Of a stretch of 64,000 bases of DNA, positions 9,268 through 18,497 are shown piece by piece. Within the stretch, counting starts at the first letter, position 1. The number at the start of each line of letters is the position of its first letter. The position numbers were made by a program, and so were the translations under genes. Origin of the DNA: Chitinivibrionales bacterium (GTDB lineage Bacteria; Fibrobacterota; Chitinivibrionia; Chitinivibrionales; JANQEN01). The stretch lies in NCBI GenBank assembly GCA_028278335.1, contig JANQEN010000203.1, forward strand, positions 1-64,000. Reading direction: 5' to 3'. The notes under the pieces were generated by a model. That model saw nothing but the letters and a program-made list of their open reading frames with translations. It ran no database searches and was not told where the DNA came from.

Positions 9268-9336
9268 TATAATAGAAGAAAGATAGCTTAATTCGTTAAT
9301 CACACTCATTTCCTCCGGAAATGAGTTTATTTTTTT
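9268..9336 (+). promoter_or_regulatory. purA leader: -10 box and terminator-like hairpin
   Basis: A perfect TATAAT at 9268-9273 lies about 80 bases before purA, without a good -35 at the right distance. A perfect ten-base-pair hairpin (ACTCATTTCC, loop TCC, GGAAATGAGT; 9304-9326) follows, with a run TTTATTTTTTT to 9336, and purA starts 16 bases later. The upstream gene is divergent, so this intrinsic-terminator shape is not needed to end another transcript. An attenuator in the purA leader is the likely reading. Confidence 0.6.
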
Positions 9337-9352
9337 CATGTTGGAGTAACAG

Positions 9353-10645
9353 ATGCCAAACACAATTATTGTTGGATCCCAATGGGGGGATGAAGGGAAA
9401 GCGAAGGTCATTGACTATTTAACCAAACAGTCTGACCTGATTATTCGATATCATGGTGGTGCCAATGCGGGCCACACCGTAGTTGTGGATGGTGATAAGT
9501 TCATATTTCATATGGTTCCCTCTGGCATTATGTACCCAGGAAAAAAGTGCGTTATTGGAAATGGTGTTGTCTTTGATGCTGAACAGTTTCTTGTTGAGGT
9601 TGACGAGCTTAAGGAGAAGGGGATCTCTGTTGAGGGCCGCCTCTTTATCTCTGACCTTGCCCATTTGGTGCTTCCCTACCATAAGTTACTCGACAAGGCC
9701 CGTGAGTCGGATAGCAAAAACACCAAGATCGGCACAACCGGCCGCGGGATTGGCCCGGCCTATGCGGATAAGGTCACTCGTGTTGGTATCCGCACTGGTG
9801 ATTTACTTGACTGGGATCTTTTCACCGAGAAGTTGAAAAAGGCTTTTGCTGAGAAGAAATTCCTTGTTGAACAGATGCATAAAGCCACCTTTGATTTAGA
9901 TTTCGAAGAGACACTAAAGCAATTTGAGGAGATTACCAAACGCATTGCCCCGTACATTTGTGATACTGCAGACTATCTCTTTAATGCCTTACAGGCCAAG
10001 GAGAATTTACTCTTCGAGGGTGCCCAGGGCACTTTTTTAGATATTGATCACGGAACCTATCCCTTTGTTACCTCATCGAACACGCTCTCCGGATCGGTCT
10101 GTGCTGGTGCCGGAGTAGGTCCTGCAACAATCGACCATGTTGTTGGAATTGTAAAAGCCTATACAACCCGTGTTGGAAATGGCCCCTTTCCCACAGAGCA
10201 GTTGAATGAGGATGGGGAGCTTCTGAGAAAAGAGGGTGCTGAATTTGGTGCAACCACTGGACGTCCCCGTCGTTGTGGGTGGTTTGACAGTGTGGTTGTT
10301 CGTAAGGCAATTGCTCTTAACGGTTTTACCCGTATGGCTTTGACAAAGCTCGACGTGCTCAATGTTTTTAAAGAGATTAAAATATGCACCCATTATGAGG
10401 TTGATGGCGTAAAGCGGGAGAGCTTTCCCACCACTCTTAAGGATATTGAAAAATGTGTGCCTATTTACGAGACGCTGCCGGGGTGGGAATGCGATATATC
10501 CCAGTGTAACTCCTATGAAGAGTTACCGGAGAATGCCCGTAAATATATCAAGCGAATTCAGGAACTCTGCTACTCAATTCCGGCACTTATCGTGTCTGTT
10601 GGGCCGGATCGGAGTCAGACAATCGAAGTGGAGCCGTTGACTTAA
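9353..10645 (+). CDS. purA: Adenylosuccinate synthetase
   Basis: This enzyme condenses IMP and aspartate, using GTP, to adenylosuccinate, the first committed step to AMP. The 430-residue length is standard. The N-terminal GSQWGDEGKAKVIDYL holds the GTP-binding and catalytic Asp (usual consensus GDEGKGK; here GDEGKAK), followed by YHGGANAGHTV and later GTTGRGIGPAY, the IMP loop. TTGRPRRCGW is the C-terminal signature and TKLDVLN the guanine-recognition motif. It heads a probable purA-LytR_C-rsfS operon and is preceded by a terminator-like hairpin. Confidence 0.97.
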   Translation: MPNTIIVGSQWGDEGKAKVIDYLTKQSDLIIRYHGGANAGHTVVVDGDKFIFHMVPSGIMYPGKKCVIGNGVVFDAEQFLVEVDELKEKGISVEGRLFISDLAHLVLPYHKLLDKARESDSKNTKIGTTGRGIGPAYADKVTRVGIRTGDLLDWDLFTEKLKKAFAEKKFLVEQMHKATFDLDFEETLKQFEEITKRIAPYICDTADYLFNALQAKENLLFEGAQGTFLDIDHGTYPFVTSSNTLSGSVCAGAGVGPATIDHVVGIVKAYTTRVGNGPFPTEQLNEDGELLRKEGAEFGATTGRPRRCGWFDSVVVRKAIALNGFTRMALTKLDVLNVFKEIKICTHYEVDGVKRESFPTTLKDIEKCVPIYETLPGWECDISQCNSYEELPENARKYIKRIQELCYSIPALIVSVGPDRSQTIEVEPLT

Positions 10646-10680
10646 TTGGTGAGCACCCTGATTGCTCGCTCATTGTCTTT

Positions 10681-11097
10681 ATGCGTACGATTGTAGTGTT
10701 TTTTATTGTTGGAGCTGTGCTACTGGTTTCCATAATTATTGGAGCCCGGAGGGTCTCATCATTAGAGCAACAAAGCGCACTTTCCGGTGATATGCCGGTG
10801 ACAACCGTACCCCATATCGGTAGGGTCGAGGTATTAAATGGCTGTGGTACACCAAAGGCAGCCAGTGCTATTGCCGACTTTTTACGAAAAAAGAATTTTG
10901 ACGTTAAAGAGATTGGCAATGCCAAGAGCTGGAATTATCCTCAAACCTTGGTGGTCTCCCACAGTAAGGATATGAGTGTGGCCAATAAAATTGGCAAGGT
11001 ACTAAAAACGGAAAATATAATTCTTCTAAGAAAGAGCGAGGCTCCCTACAATGTTAGTGTTATTGTTGGGGCCGATTTTGAAAGGTTGCTCCCATGA
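10681..11097 (+). CDS. LytR C-terminal domain protein
   Basis: The protein has 138 residues. A hydrophobic N-terminus (about residues 2-21) is a signal anchor. Residues 42-130 match the LytR_C fold: VEVLNGCGTPKAASAIADFL followed by a hydrophobic strand and NVSVIVGADF near the end. Small LytR_C proteins are often found next to rsfS in bacteria; the exact role is unclear, probably at the cell wall. The last codons overlap rsfS by four bases (ATGA), so the two are translationally coupled. No clear Shine-Dalgarno is seen. Confidence 0.8.
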   Translation: MRTIVVFFIVGAVLLVSIIIGARRVSSLEQQSALSGDMPVTTVPHIGRVEVLNGCGTPKAASAIADFLRKKNFDVKEIGNAKSWNYPQTLVVSHSKDMSVANKIGKVLKTENIILLRKSEAPYNVSVIVGADFERLLP

Positions 11098-11468
11098 CAG
11101 AACAGCAACAGATGTTGAGTGGAAAGGCACTGGTAGATTGTGCAGTTGCCATGGCCCAGGAAAAAAAGGCTGAAAATATAGTCCTCTTTAATCCCGGTGC
11201 TGAATCGGGTATTGCCGAATGGTTTTTAATCTGTGAGGGAAGTAACCTTGTACATACTAGAGCTATTGCGGACTCGGTAGTGGTTGGCTTGAAAAAAGAG
11301 AACACCGCACCCTGGCATAGAGAAGGATTAGAAGAGGGACGTTGGATTCTTTTAGATTACTCTGATGTGGTAATCAATATCCTAATTCCTGAGGTTCGTG
11401 AGTACTATAGATTGGAATCGCTTTGGGCAGAGTATGAGCGTTTTGATGTTGCTTCTTCTGAACTTTAA
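11094..11468 (+). CDS. rsfS: Ribosomal silencing factor RsfS
   Basis: This is a 124-residue member of the RsfS/Iojap family, which binds ribosomal protein uL14 and blocks joining of the subunits when nutrients are low. Visible family features are the early ALVDCAVAMAQEKKAENIVLF, the central WFLICEGSNLVHTRAIADSV and the late WILLDYSDVVINIL. The start overlaps the LytR_C gene by four bases. The stop is 15 bases from the convergent tex gene. Confidence 0.92.
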   Translation: MTEQQQMLSGKALVDCAVAMAQEKKAENIVLFNPGAESGIAEWFLICEGSNLVHTRAIADSVVVGLKKENTAPWHREGLEEGRWILLDYSDVVINILIPEVREYYRLESLWAEYERFDVASSEL

Positions 11469-11483
11469 AAGCGGTGCGCTTGT

Positions 11484-13667
11484 CTATCGATTTTTAAAAT
11501 GATCTGCCAAAGTACTAAGCTGATTTGAAGAGGGCCGAACCTTAGGTGGTTTTGATCCGGTTTTCTTCATGGAGAGTGAGATTCGTCTCTTCTTTTTATC
11601 GACCTTTAATATCTTAACGTCCACTGAGTCATTGGGCTTTACCACTTGATCAGCAGTTTCAATATACCCATTAGCTAATTGCGAGATATGTACCAGACCA
11701 TCACAGACAGCATTGATATCAACAAACACCCCAAAGTCGGTAATGTTCGTTACTTTACCGGTAACAACAGAGTTGAGAGTAAGCTCGGAGAGTCGCAGTC
11801 TACGCTGACGTTTACTAGACCCGGCAAGAAGCGGATACTGCTGCCCAGTGGCAAGCTGACCTCGTAGCTTTTGGTTGATATAGGTTGTCTCTATTGGATC
11901 GGAGGAGGCAAATTCGCCAACCAACTCAGGATTACTTACCATCGATTCTAAGGAGGCATTGATTTCCGAAGAGATAGCAGTTGCCACGTCAAAGTGGTCA
12001 GGATGCACTGTAGTCCGGTCAAGAATATTTTTAGCCTTAGGAATAATGAGATATCCAGTTATATTTCTGAAGATAATCTCGGTCATTCCCTTGATCTCTA
12101 AGAGGCTATTTTTAGTTTCAAAGGGTTTTTTGGCACCCTCTTTACGAATGTTAAGCAGTATCTCATCAGAAACGCAGGCTAGATTCTTAAGTACAGAATC
12201 GGGTGAATCGTAAAAGGGAATCCCTTTATGGAGTTCGTACTCAGTGATGATCCGCATTAGAAGAGCTTCAAGTTGCTCATCTCTGATATGCTTTTGCATA
12301 GCATGAAAGGGGATATACTTGACCCCGATCTGAGGGATTATTGAGAGGGGCTGCAAAAGAGCCAAGCCAAAGGCAAATACCTCTTTCATTGGATCCTCTA
12401 AAACAGCGTAACGCTCCTGCATCCATTGTGATTTGACTAATCCCTTAAGATTGCCGCTGGCACTCTTTTTCTCAACAGGGATGTCACCGGCCATACTTTT
12501 TAAGGTGTTGGTGGTAATGGTAACAGCCTTGTCAGCAAGCGGATTATCCATGATTATAGCACGGCTAGGCTTGTAGCGGACGTAAAACTGCTTGACTCTA
12601 CTGGAAAAGAGGTTTCCCTTTCCAATATCGATTGTTTCGCTGGTAGCACCCAACATGTTACCTCGATTTGTCAAGGCAACGATGATAAGGGTGTTGTCTT
12701 CACTTAAAGATATTGCGAAAACCGTTGTCGCAGCTTCGGTTGTAGATATTGCAGTCTGTAAATCTTTGTCTACTTTTTGTAGTGCCCACTTCTCTGCCTT
12801 TGTGTAAAGACGATTTTTAACATAGGTTTCTACCATGGGCTGTAAAAGGCGGGACCAGCACTCCTCTATGGTTTCACAGATAAAGTCGAAGCCAATAAAG
12901 TCGGGATTTTCGATAAAGTGATGCCGCAGTAACTCGTTAATATGAAAAAGTTGAATACCATTTTTAAGGCGGATCTCCTTTTTCTCTTCAGCGTCGCGCA
13001 AAGAGAGGTACTCCTCAGGAGTGATCTCCGGGACTGGAACCATTTTGCCCCGATAAATGGCATATCGCTTGTCTTTCTTATTTTTTGGTAGTACTTCGAT
13101 GAATCCGTTTTCATATCCTACTTCTCTGGCCATGGTGCGAACCTCTTCATCAGAGGCGTAGCGCTCGGCAAGAATGTCCTTGACCCCATTAAGAACATCT
13201 TCCACGGTTTTTAAGGCCTTATCTTTACCCACGTATTCCTGGGCAAGATCTTCTAAGGATCCCTCTTCAACTTCTTGCTCATAGCAGATATCAGCAAGCT
13301 TTTCCAAACCCATCTTAATAGCCCGTTGTCCTCTGCTACGTGTGTTTGGTCGAAAGGGAAGAATAAGGTCATCCAACTCTCGTCCTTTGGTGGAGAGTTG
13401 AATCCGTTTCTCAATGCTTTTGGTTAGAGCCTCTGCCTTGGTAAGGGTTGTAATAACGCGCTTCTTTTTAGGAGCGAGGTCGGCAATCTCCTGGAGCTTT
13501 GCATAAATATCTGCTAATAGGGAGATACCTAATTCCGAAGAGATTTCTGGCACATAGTCATTGAGGTAGAATATGGAATCACCCTTTTCAAAGTGATCAC
13601 ATATCTTTTTAGCTAGCTGTTTTGAAATATCCCATTGCTCAGCAATGTACTGACTGAATTCTTGCAT
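11484..13667 (-). CDS. tex: Tex-family S1 RNA-binding protein
   Basis: This 727-residue protein has the Tex architecture. It has an N-terminal helical region with TLTKAEALTKSIEKRIQ, a YqgF-like RNase H fold domain in the middle (around residues 300-450), helix-hairpin-helix repeats, and a C-terminal S1 domain (VTGKVTNITDFGVFVDI, near residues 635-700). The Tex family is implicated in transcription and nucleic-acid metabolism. The sequence is divergent from the classical Tex in the YqgF-like part (AIIMDNPLADKAVTI). It is monocistronic and convergent with rsfS. Confidence 0.85.
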   Translation of the reverse strand: MQEFSQYIAEQWDISKQLAKKICDHFEKGDSIFYLNDYVPEISSELGISLLADIYAKLQEIADLAPKKKRVITTLTKAEALTKSIEKRIQLSTKGRELDDLILPFRPNTRSRGQRAIKMGLEKLADICYEQEVEEGSLEDLAQEYVGKDKALKTVEDVLNGVKDILAERYASDEEVRTMAREVGYENGFIEVLPKNKKDKRYAIYRGKMVPVPEITPEEYLSLRDAEEKKEIRLKNGIQLFHINELLRHHFIENPDFIGFDFICETIEECWSRLLQPMVETYVKNRLYTKAEKWALQKVDKDLQTAISTTEAATTVFAISLSEDNTLIIVALTNRGNMLGATSETIDIGKGNLFSSRVKQFYVRYKPSRAIIMDNPLADKAVTITTNTLKSMAGDIPVEKKSASGNLKGLVKSQWMQERYAVLEDPMKEVFAFGLALLQPLSIIPQIGVKYIPFHAMQKHIRDEQLEALLMRIITEYELHKGIPFYDSPDSVLKNLACVSDEILLNIRKEGAKKPFETKNSLLEIKGMTEIIFRNITGYLIIPKAKNILDRTTVHPDHFDVATAISSEINASLESMVSNPELVGEFASSDPIETTYINQKLRGQLATGQQYPLLAGSSKRQRRLRLSELTLNSVVTGKVTNITDFGVFVDINAVCDGLVHISQLANGYIETADQVVKPNDSVDVKILKVDKKKRRISLSMKKTGSKPPKVRPSSNQLSTLADHFKNR

Positions 13668-13921
13668 GAATTTTTATAGAGGTGAGGGTCCTTGAATATG
13701 TAATACTGTTTTTTCGAGACATAAATTACAAAATGACCTGGCAAAGAAGCAAGGAGATTGGGGATTATTTCTACAAAGGAGCTTATGGTTAGTGAAAACA
13801 GTCAGATTCGGAGAATAATTCTCTTGCAAAGCGAGGTGGTTCATCTTACAATATCAAATATAGTATTATGCTGATTTGCACTACTCTCATTTGGAATGGG
13901 TAATAAACGAGGTTTATATCT

Positions 13922-14707
13922 ATGTTGAAAGTAAACGTTTCCATTAATAAATATGGGATGAGAGCACTTTGTGCGCTCATTATTATGGTGTCACTCTTGT
14001 CTGTGTATGCTGAACAGATTGCCACCACAGCTGATGGAAAAAAGGTGCGATTGAAGGATAACGGTACCTGGGAATATATAAAAGACTCCAAAACGACAGG
14101 TAGCGCCACACAGAGTTCTACAGTGATGACTCAGAAATCAGGAAGTACCACAGAAACCAGTGGGACGGGTGATGGGAAAAAACAGCACATCTCCTCACAA
14201 GAGATCGAGTCCTTAGTGAATATTATCCAGGGGGATAGGGCATCGGATTTTAGGAACGTCTCCTGGGGAATGTCTCTGGAGCAGGTAAAGAAGTTAGAGA
14301 ATCTAAAGTTTCTTTCCGCTGGAAAAGACTCGCTGAAATATGATTATAAGCTTATTGGGATGAACTGCAAGGTAATCTACAAATTTCGTGACAACAAACT
14401 GGTTTCCGCCCGGTATAATATCGAACAAAAACATATAGATCCCTCACTCTTTAATGAAGATTATGTCTCCTTAAAACAGTATTTTTCTAAAGTGATTGGT
14501 ACCCCCCTTACTGATCAGGATGTGTGGAAGAACAATCTTTACAAGCCGGATAAGACCAAGTGGGGCTTTGCAGTGAGTATCGGTTTTTTAACCCGGATGA
14601 TTATTTGGAAACAGCTTGGCACCAAAATCCTTCTGCAGATGAACGGCCACAATCACAAAATATATATAACCATCAAGTATTCCAGTCTAAAGCTTGGTCT
14701 GGGATAA
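13922..14707 (+). CDS. Secreted hypothetical protein
   Basis: The protein has 261 residues, with a signal peptide over about residues 10-30 ending near VYAEQ. A short motif follows (KKVRLKDNGTWEYI), of a kind common in small periplasmic proteins. Next comes a Ser/Thr/Gly linker (residues 55-90) and a C-terminal domain with VSWGMSLEQVKKLE-like sequence (here SWGMSLEQVKKLEN), a pattern seen in periplasmic proteins of unknown function. The gene converges with oppF, four bases away. I cannot assign a function. Confidence 0.65.
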   Translation: MLKVNVSINKYGMRALCALIIMVSLLSVYAEQIATTADGKKVRLKDNGTWEYIKDSKTTGSATQSSTVMTQKSGSTTETSGTGDGKKQHISSQEIESLVNIIQGDRASDFRNVSWGMSLEQVKKLENLKFLSAGKDSLKYDYKLIGMNCKVIYKFRDNKLVSARYNIEQKHIDPSLFNEDYVSLKQYFSKVIGTPLTDQDVWKNNLYKPDKTKWGFAVSIGFLTRMIIWKQLGTKILLQMNGHNHKIYITIKYSSLKLGLG

Positions 14708-14711
14708 GGGG

Positions 14712-15680
14712 CTACACCTTTTTATTGACATAGAGGCAGCTGACCGATCGCCCTGACCTCTTTTCTTCCAGAATGGGTTCTCTTTTTTTGCATTCCTCTT
14801 TTGCCACGGGACATCGCGTATGAAAAGCACAACCTGAAGGAGGCCTTGCAGGACTGGGAATATCACCCTGCAGAATAGTCTTTTTTTGAGAACGATGCAA
14901 AGATGGCTCGGGAATGACCGAGATGAGTGCCTTTGTATAGGGATGTAAAGGATCAAGGCAGATCTGTTGAGCTGGGCCAATTTCAACAATCTTTCCCAAG
15001 TACATAACCGCTATACGATCGGAAATATGTTTTACCACACTGAGGTCGTGGGAGATAAAGAGGTAGGAGAGAGAAAGCTCCTCTTTAAGGGCGATCATCA
15101 GATTGATGATCTGCGCCTGAATCGAGACATCTAAGGCAGAGACTGGCTCATCAGCGATAATAAGTTGCGGTTTTAAAGCCAGGGCTCGAGCAATACCAAT
15201 CCGTTGGCATTGCCCACCACTAAACTCGTGAGGGTATCGGTTGAGCGCACTCTGTGGCAAGCCCACTTTGTCAAGGAGTGCTGCTACGGCTTCTTTTCGC
15301 TCAATCGGTGAACCCCTATGATGTACAATTAAAGGCTCCTCAATAATACCCCCCACGGTCATTCGAGGATTGAGGGAACTGAGCGGGTCCTGAAAGATAA
15401 TCTGCATAGTTTTTCGAATATCCTTAAGCTCCCCTGATGAGAGAGCCAAAAGATCCCGGTTGTCAAAATGGATTGATCCTGCTGTGGGTTCAGTAAGGCG
15501 CAGAATGCATCGGCCAGCGGTCGACTTACCACAACCCGATTCTCCAACCAGGCCAAGTACTTCGTTCTTTTCTAACGTAAAGCTGCAATCATCCACAGCT
15601 TTAATGGGCAGAGCAGGCTTTGAAAAGAGTCCACTCTTTTGGGGAAAGTACTTTTTTAGGTTTTTTACGGTTAATAGCAT
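14712..15680 (-). CDS. oppF: Oligopeptide ABC transporter ATP-binding protein OppF
   Basis: This 322-residue cytoplasmic ATPase subunit has Walker A GESGCGKST, Q-loop IIFQDPLSSLNPRM, signature FSGGQCQRIGIARAL, Walker B LIIADEPVSALD and a switch His in FISHDL. The C-terminal extension (FHTRCPVAKEECKKREP) carries cysteines like those of the iron-sulfur-binding tail of Opp/Dpp ATPases. It is the last gene of the oppABCDF run. OppD at 15700 is its partner, so the two would form the ATPase heterodimer. Confidence 0.93.
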   Translation of the reverse strand: MLLTVKNLKKYFPQKSGLFSKPALPIKAVDDCSFTLEKNEVLGLVGESGCGKSTAGRCILRLTEPTAGSIHFDNRDLLALSSGELKDIRKTMQIIFQDPLSSLNPRMTVGGIIEEPLIVHHRGSPIERKEAVAALLDKVGLPQSALNRYPHEFSGGQCQRIGIARALALKPQLIIADEPVSALDVSIQAQIINLMIALKEELSLSYLFISHDLSVVKHISDRIAVMYLGKIVEIGPAQQICLDPLHPYTKALISVIPEPSLHRSQKKTILQGDIPSPARPPSGCAFHTRCPVAKEECKKREPILEEKRSGRSVSCLYVNKKV

Positions 15681-15699
15681 GGTTTAAAATATTCTTACC

Positions 15700-16677
15700 T
15701 TAGTATTGTTGATCCTTAAGTCGGTAGTGAAAACAGGCAACCCTATGTCCCGGTGTGATCTCCTCTTCCACAGGGTCCTTTTTACACAGATCACTATGAA
15801 AAGTACATCGTTCATAAAAGCGACAGCCTGGTTGATAATCGGTTGGGTCTGGAAGTGTTCCGGGAATAACCGTGAGGTGTTCTTGCTCCTTTGAGATGTG
15901 CGGCACTGATTCAAGTAGTCCCAGCGTGTAGGGATGGGCTGCATGATTAAAGATATCCTTTGTTGTTCCACGCTCAGCAACCGTACCTGCATAGAGAACA
16001 ATTATCTCATCGGCGATCTCCGCAACTACACCAAGGTCGTGGGTGATGAATATCATAGCCATATCGCTGCTCTTTTTCAGTGTGCCGAGCAACTCTAAGA
16101 TCTGGGCCTGAATAGAGACATCCAGCGCAGTGGTCGGCTCATCAGCGATGAGTAATTTTGGTTTGCAACTGAGTGCCATGGCAATCATGACGCGTTGACG
16201 CATGCCACCGGAGAATTGATGGGGATATTCGGAAAACCGTTTTTCTGCTTCAGGAATACCCACCTGTTTCATGAGAGCAAGAGCCTTCTCCTTGGCCTCC
16301 TTTTTCGTAATCTTATCATGGATGTGCAAGGATTCCTGAATCTGATACCCGCAGGTCAAGACCGGGTTGAGTGAGGTCATGGGGTCTTGAAAGATCATAG
16401 CTATATCATTGCCTCGTAGAGCCCTCATCTCCTTTTCAGAAAGGCCAAGGAGATCTTTGGTATCCAGCACTACTGATCCCGAGGTGATTTTTGCTGGCGG
16501 TATGGGAAGCAGTCCCATGATTGCCCGAGCAGTAACCGATTTACCGCACCCTGACTCACCAACAATACAGAGCGTCTTACCCTGGTCAACTGAGAGATTC
16601 AGGTTGTCAACTGCGTGGAGCACACCCTCATCAGTCGAGAATTGTATGGAGAGGTCTTTAATCTCTAACAGTGCCAT
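15700..16677 (-). CDS. oppD: Oligopeptide ABC transporter ATP-binding protein OppD
   Basis: This 325-residue ATPase subunit shows Walker A GESGCGKSVTAR, Q-loop MIFQDPMTSLNPV, signature FSGGMRQRVMIAMAL, Walker B LLIADEPTTALD and switch FITHDLG. The C-terminal segment CRFYERCTFHSDLCKK is the cysteine cluster typical of OppD/DppD. It lies between oppC and oppF on the same strand with short gaps and is part of one operon. Confidence 0.93.
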   Translation of the reverse strand: MALLEIKDLSIQFSTDEGVLHAVDNLNLSVDQGKTLCIVGESGCGKSVTARAIMGLLPIPPAKITSGSVVLDTKDLLGLSEKEMRALRGNDIAMIFQDPMTSLNPVLTCGYQIQESLHIHDKITKKEAKEKALALMKQVGIPEAEKRFSEYPHQFSGGMRQRVMIAMALSCKPKLLIADEPTTALDVSIQAQILELLGTLKKSSDMAMIFITHDLGVVAEIADEIIVLYAGTVAERGTTKDIFNHAAHPYTLGLLESVPHISKEQEHLTVIPGTLPDPTDYQPGCRFYERCTFHSDLCKKDPVEEEITPGHRVACFHYRLKDQQY

Positions 16678-16685
16678 GCTCGGTG

Positions 16686-17555
16686 CTACCGCTCCTTAGT
16701 CTTGTTACTGATGCGTGGATCAAAGCTGTCCCGCAATGCATCAGAAAAAATGTTAAAGGCCAATACAATAATAAACATTGCACAGGTCGCGCCTAAAAAT
16801 TGCCAATACACACCGCGACCAACCAGCTCAAGTTTAGCGTCACTGATCATATTTCCCCAGCTTGGCTTACCCTGTACGCCAACACCGATATAGCTTAATA
16901 TCACCTCGGCCTTGATTGCTGAGACAAAGAGAAGCGAGGCATTGATAAAGATCAGTGGCAGCACATTGGGGAGTATATGACGAAAAATAATACGTAAAGG
17001 ACCGGCACCCAAGGCATGGGCTGCAGTCACATAGTCCCGCTCTCGGTACTTAATAAATTCCCCTCTGACAACACGACAGATACCCACCCAGGAGGTGACT
17101 CCCAGGGCAATGTACACAGAAAAAATCCCCTTGCCCAGTACTAAGGCCAGCGCGAGTAAGAGTAAAAGGTAGGGAATTGAAGAGAAGGTAGAGTATATCC
17201 AGACTATAAAATCATCTATCCGCCCACCAAAAAAGCCTGCCAGAGCCCCAAGCACAATACCGATTGGCACGGCAATAAGCGTTGTGATAAAGCCTATGGA
17301 CATGGAAATTTTTACACCATAGATAACCCGGATAAATACATCTCTGCCAAAGATGTCTGTTCCCAGAATATGCGCCCAGGAGGGTTTTTCATAGGATTCA
17401 CCCACAGTATCATGGATAGGAAGGTTGAGCAGATTGGTTTGAATGAGTAGCGCAATAAGAATATAGGCTGCTATAATAGCAAAGCTTATCATAGCAAGCT
17501 TGTCGCGACCAAGCTCGGTAAGTGCCTTCTGAGTGAGTGATTTACTTTTGCGCAT
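16686..17555 (-). CDS. oppC: Oligopeptide ABC transporter permease OppC
   Basis: This 289-residue inner-membrane permease has about six membrane segments. It has the N-terminal tail typical of OppC/DppC and the sequence HILGTDIFGRDVFIRVIYG, a family hallmark. The cytoplasmic coupling helix occurs at YVTAAHALGAGPLRIIFRHI (EAA motif). It follows oppB by nine bases and pairs with it to form the pore. Confidence 0.93.
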   Translation of the reverse strand: MRKSKSLTQKALTELGRDKLAMISFAIIAAYILIALLIQTNLLNLPIHDTVGESYEKPSWAHILGTDIFGRDVFIRVIYGVKISMSIGFITTLIAVPIGIVLGALAGFFGGRIDDFIVWIYSTFSSIPYLLLLLALALVLGKGIFSVYIALGVTSWVGICRVVRGEFIKYRERDYVTAAHALGAGPLRIIFRHILPNVLPLIFINASLLFVSAIKAEVILSYIGVGVQGKPSWGNMISDAKLELVGRGVYWQFLGATCAMFIIVLAFNIFSDALRDSFDPRISNKTKER

Positions 17556-17564
17556 AGTTGTCTT

Positions 17565-18497
17565 CTATTTTAAGCGTACCCGTGGGTCAGCAAGGGCATA
17601 ACAGATATCAGTGACAATGTTTCCGCCAACGTACAGCAGCGCTCCAATAAAGGTGATCGCCTTAATCACGGGAAAGTCAGAGGAGTTTATCGCATTTATA
17701 CTCATACTTCCCAATCCGGGAATACTAAAAAAGTTTTCTAATAGTAAAGAACCTGTATACAAAAAGGGAATCGCAATAACCAAACGGGTGATAATCGGGA
17801 TCATGGCATTTTTAAGCACATGTCTAAAAAGGACCCGATATTTACCAAGGCCCTTGGCATAGGCTGTGCGTACATAGTCCTGGTTAATCTCATCGAGCAT
17901 GACCGTACGAAAGAAGCGTACGTCCGAACCAAGTGACACAATAACCCAGATGAGACCCGGTAATACTAAAAAGGGAACACCCCGTAATCCCGGCTCCCAT
18001 CCTGAGATAGGAAAAAGACCACTCATATAGGCAAGGTAGTATTGACCGGCAATAATGTAGGCCAATACACTGACGCTCATTCCAGCTACAGAGAGCACCA
18101 CCGTGAGTCGGTCAAAGAGTTTCCCTCGATATAGTGCAACCAGCAAAGAGATAATAATGCCCAGAATCGATCCAAAAAAGAAGGCCGGAACCGCCAATGA
18201 GAGAGAGGGGCCCATACCCTCTTTGATCATCTGGGAGATCTTCTGTTTTGTGGCATAGGAGCGGCCAAAGTCAAAGGTGGTAATCTGTTTAAGATAAAAG
18301 AAGTATTGCTGGTAAAGCGGTCGATCTAAACCAAGCTCGCGACGGAGCGCATCAATCTCCTTTTGTCCAGCACCCTTTCCTACCATCTGGTAGACCGGGT
18401 CTCCGCCAACTACATTAAACACAATAAAGGTAACCAGCGTTACCCCAAAGAGGGTTGGAATTGCCTGTATAATTCTTCGTATGATATAGGAGAGCAC
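17565..18497 (-). CDS. oppB: Oligopeptide ABC transporter permease OppB
   Basis: This 310-residue inner-membrane permease opens with the typical MLSYIIRRIIQAIPTLFGVT. It carries the EAA coupling loop YVRTAYAKGLGKYRVLFRHV and the conserved end YALADPRVRLK. Its start overlaps the oppA stop by one base, so translation is coupled. Together with OppC it forms the channel of the peptide importer. Confidence 0.94.
   Translation of the reverse strand: MLSYIIRRIIQAIPTLFGVTLVTFIVFNVVGGDPVYQMVGKGAGQKEIDALRRELGLDRPLYQQYFFYLKQITTFDFGRSYATKQKISQMIKEGMGPSLSLAVPAFFFGSILGIIISLLVALYRGKLFDRLTVVLSVAGMSVSVLAYIIAGQYYLAYMSGLFPISGWEPGLRGVPFLVLPGLIWVIVSLGSDVRFFRTVMLDEINQDYVRTAYAKGLGKYRVLFRHVLKNAMIPIITRLVIAIPFLYTGSLLLENFFSIPGLGSMSINAINSSDFPVIKAITFIGALLYVGGNIVTDICYALADPRVRLK

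Noticed and set aside
9246..9303. Purine riboswitch upstream of purA
   Set aside because: The conserved core of the purine aptamer is not present and the leader is too short; only the terminator-like hairpin is kept.
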